DNA of 64,000 nt, from assembly GCF_003725795.1 (NCBI RefSeq), contig NZ_RBEE01000044.1, positions 124,001 through 188,000 of the forward strand, written 5' to 3'. A program made the position numbers and the translations under genes. Position 1 is the stretch's first letter, and each line of letters opens with the position of its first letter. This stretch comes from Pedobacter jejuensis (GTDB lineage Bacteria; Bacteroidota; Bacteroidia; Sphingobacteriales; Sphingobacteriaceae). The notes under the pieces were generated by a model that was given only the letters and a program-made list of their open reading frames with translations, was not told the origin of the DNA and made no database searches. Below are positions 62,919-64,000 of this stretch, piece by piece.

Positions 62919-62988
62919 GTCATTTCGAGCGAAGCCTAGAAATCTTTGAACATAGGTTTCACTCCACAGTCTGTGTTCCCACACCTAA
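62919..62988. repeat. GTCATTTCGAGCGAAG element, copy 2
   Basis: GTCATTTCGAGCGAAGCC then TAGAAATCTTTG, differing from copy 1 by one base in the first 30, then a decayed CAGTCTGTGTTCCCACACC hairpin. Confidence 0.75.
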
Positions 62989-63036
62989 AAGAAAAGCTAA
63001 TGTCATAGCCCATTGGTTAGGATATTAAACAAAGAC

Positions 63037-63192
63037 CACAAAAATTAATAACTTTTTGAATAGCAATAACTGTAGCGTCTATTAATGCTCGTCCCGCTAT
63101 CGCTTCAAGTCCTCATCCTCGTTGCTCGTCTTCCGGGCTTTGCGCTCTATCGGGTCTAGTTAAATTTGCTTCTGCAAGTATTCAAGGTTGCA
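63037..63192. repeat. Dispersed repeat, copy 2
   Basis: Second copy of the element at 62497-62655, about 540 bp downstream in the same orientation, with short indels at both ends. No reading frame is shared by both copies. Confidence 0.85.
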
Positions 63193-63360
63193 TCAAACCC
63201 ACCATTATTTCCCGCGAAGACCTTGGATCTTGACAGTTCGTCCAAATCAGTTTCCGGTTCAAAAAATACCTTCATTAAATCTATTTAAACGTTTTAGTAA
63301 AATATTTTTAAATAAATTTTAATATTGTTTGCAATTAAGAAAAATAATCTGCTTCTTTAC

Positions 63361-63377
63361 GGTGTAGATAATACACC
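63361..63377 (+). promoter_or_regulatory. Hairpin just before the thr leader peptide
   Basis: GGTGTA (63361-63366) and TACACC (63372-63377) form a 6-bp stem with a GATAA loop, 7 nt before the leader ATG. It could be part of the leader RNA fold. Confidence 0.5.
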
Positions 63378-63384
63378 AAGACAA

Positions 63385-63450
63385 ATGAATTTTAACACTT
63401 CGATTATTACAACGATTATTATTACCACCGGGATAAACCAGCGGGGCTAA
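63385..63450 (+). CDS. thrL: Threonine operon leader peptide
   Basis: A 21-codon frame from ATG 63385 to TAA 63448-63450. The core SIITTIIITTG is almost only Thr and Ile: 5 Thr codons (ACT, ACA, ACG, ACC, ACC) and 6 Ile codons. E. coli thrL has a similar ITTTITITTGNG core. A strong terminator follows 34 bp later and thrA starts 85 bp after the stop. This is the classical layout of ribosome-stalling attenuation responding to charged tRNA-Thr and tRNA-Ile. The mechanism is inferred; the codon content, position and terminator are seen directly. Confidence 0.85.
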   Translation: MNFNTSIITTIIITTGINQRG

Positions 63451-63484
63451 TTTGTTGTAAATTGATTTGAAAACATAAAAACAC

Positions 63485-63522
63485 AAAAAGCGTCCCGACA
63501 CAAATCGGGGCGCTTTTTTTTT
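63485..63522 (+). terminator. Attenuator terminator upstream of thrA
   Basis: AAAAAGCGTCCCGA (63485-63498) pairs with TCGGGGCGCTTTTT (63505-63518) around the loop CACAAA, with one G-T pair, followed by Ts to 63522. It ends 13 nt before the thrA ATG, so termination here would prevent thrA transcription. The leader contains CGGGAT (63429-63434) and CGGGG (63442-63446), each able to pair with the 5' arm (GTCCCG) as a competing structure. Confidence 0.9.
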
Positions 63523-63535
63523 AAACCCAAAAAAA

Positions 63536-64000
63536 ATGAAAGTATTAAAATTCGGTGGCACATCCGTAGGTTCGGCCGAGAACATTAAAACGCTGCTAAA
63601 CATAGTGGCCAAAGAAAAATTACAAAGCAATCCGGTAGTTGTATTATCGGCAATGAGTGGCGTAACCAATTTGCTAACCGATATGGCCGAAAGCGCCGAA
63701 CGGGGCGAAGATTACGATACTTCTTTAAAAGAAATTGAAGCAAAACATTTCGCAGTTATCCGTTCGCTTTTACCAGCAGCGGCACAAAACCCAGTATTTA
63801 CGCGTTTAAAAATCTTCTTTAACGAACTGGAAGATTTATTGCAAGCCGTAACCAATCTTCGCGAGTTGAGTTTGCAAACCAAAGACCAGATTTTAAGTTA
63901 TGGCGAACGCTGCTCATCTTTCATGATTGCACACATCGCATCGCAACAATTCGAAGAAGCACTTTATGTTAACGGTTCAGAACTCATTAAAACCGATAGC
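63536..64000 (+). CDS. thrA: Aspartokinase, probably bifunctional aspartokinase/homoserine dehydrogenase (cut by window end)
   Basis: First enzyme of threonine, methionine and lysine synthesis: phosphorylates aspartate. The first 155 residues are in the window. MKVLKFGGTSVGSAENIK is the aspartokinase start with the KFGGTS nucleotide/substrate motif, and 'VVVLSAMSGVTNLL' follows at 34-47; 'ILSYGERCSSFMIA' near 119-132 is also typical. The sequence resembles the fused ThrA form of Bacteroidota, but the dehydrogenase half lies beyond the end. The leader peptide and terminator upstream support threonine control. Confidence 0.93.
   Translation, partial: MKVLKFGGTSVGSAENIKTLLNIVAKEKLQSNPVVVLSAMSGVTNLLTDMAESAERGEDYDTSLKEIEAKHFAVIRSLLPAAAQNPVFTRLKIFFNELEDLLQAVTNLRELSLQTKDQILSYGERCSSFMIAHIASQQFEEALYVNGSELIKTDS

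Larger units (their letters stand above)
62218..63384. other. Repeat-rich non-coding tract upstream of the thr leader
   Basis: About 1.17 kb without a supportable gene. It contains GATGGA word repeats (62286-62356), two copies of a 155-bp repeat, two copies of a GTCATTTCGAGCGAAG element, several CGGTCT hairpins and a long TTTGACAA palindrome. Together they suggest a place where dispersed non-coding repeats accumulate. Confidence 0.8.

Noticed and set aside
62671..62948. CRISPR-like array from the repeated GTCATTTCGAGCGAAG elements
   Set aside because: Only two good copies, 248 bp apart, with unrelated spacing and no cas genes.
63319..63669. Minus-strand frame of 116 codons across the thr leader and thrA start
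   Set aside because: It runs antisense through the attenuator hairpin and the conserved thrA N-terminus; no recognisable protein.
1..64000. tRNA, rRNA, integrase or phage genes
   Set aside because: I looked in the gaps for T-loop and anticodon-arm patterns and for transposase or integrase motifs and found none. A covariance-model scan would be decisive.

Overview
The window looks like a chromosomal segment of a Bacteroidota bacterium of the Sphingobacteriaceae (Pedobacter-like). The grounds are low GC, TAnnTTTG promoter boxes, a type IX secretion/gliding set (gldB, gldKLMN, porW/sprE), an ATP synthase operon without beta and epsilon subunits, Bacteroidota-typical families (DUF4271, DUF4286, DUF4349) and many short intergenic word repeats. 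Almost all genes are ordinary chromosomal genes. I see no rRNA, tRNA, CRISPR, prophage or insertion sequence.

Layout. 1-12 kb: a truncated PAS-type regulator, nadE, gldB, a patatin phospholipase, comB, gcvT, a GT4 glycosyltransferase, rnhB, and an overlapping flippase-like/GT2/ABC-permease set; ruvC is divergent. 12-21 kb: DUF4349 lipoprotein, a small membrane protein, a secreted HAD phosphatase, then atpZ-atpI-like-atpB-E-F-H-A-G on the minus strand. 21-29 kb: porW/sprE and PBP1A almost overlapping, a VapBC-like toxin-antitoxin pair, uvrC. 28.7-35.4 kb: gldK-L-M-N, then hemD-like and DUF4271 genes upstream. 35.5-43.7 kb: hemW, an SDR, a fasciclin protein, DUF3050, a JmjC-like cupin, an acetyltransferase, an NTF2-like protein, a PfkB kinase and rsgA. 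43.7-52.2 kb: two overlapping uncharacterised exported proteins, dtd-GT39-MazG, DUF4286, a small membrane protein and a TPR protein. 52.4-62.2 kb: an S9-peptidase-like lipoprotein that lacks its catalytic Ser and His, a sensor kinase and a response regulator, a second PIN-toxin module, a metallophosphoesterase, and a MoxR-DUF3861-VWA set. 62.2-64 kb: a 1.2-kb repeat-rich non-coding tract, then a threonine/isoleucine leader peptide with an attenuator-type terminator in front of aspartokinase (thrA), which runs off the end.

Most notable. (1) A 21-codon leader peptide with 5 Thr and 6 Ile codons, followed by a strong terminator before thrA: a textbook thr attenuator layout. (2) A predicted pseudoenzyme of the S9 peptidase family encoded 3 bp upstream of a histidine kinase, with the response regulator next. 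(3) A family of intergenic spacers made of 6-12 nt words repeated in tandem and usually mirrored by the reverse complement; the word differs at each locus, and three lie in successive gaps of the ATP synthase operon. (4) Two genes (gldB, hemW) with a perfect TAnnTTTG box ending exactly 6 nt before ATG, which predicts near-leaderless mRNAs.
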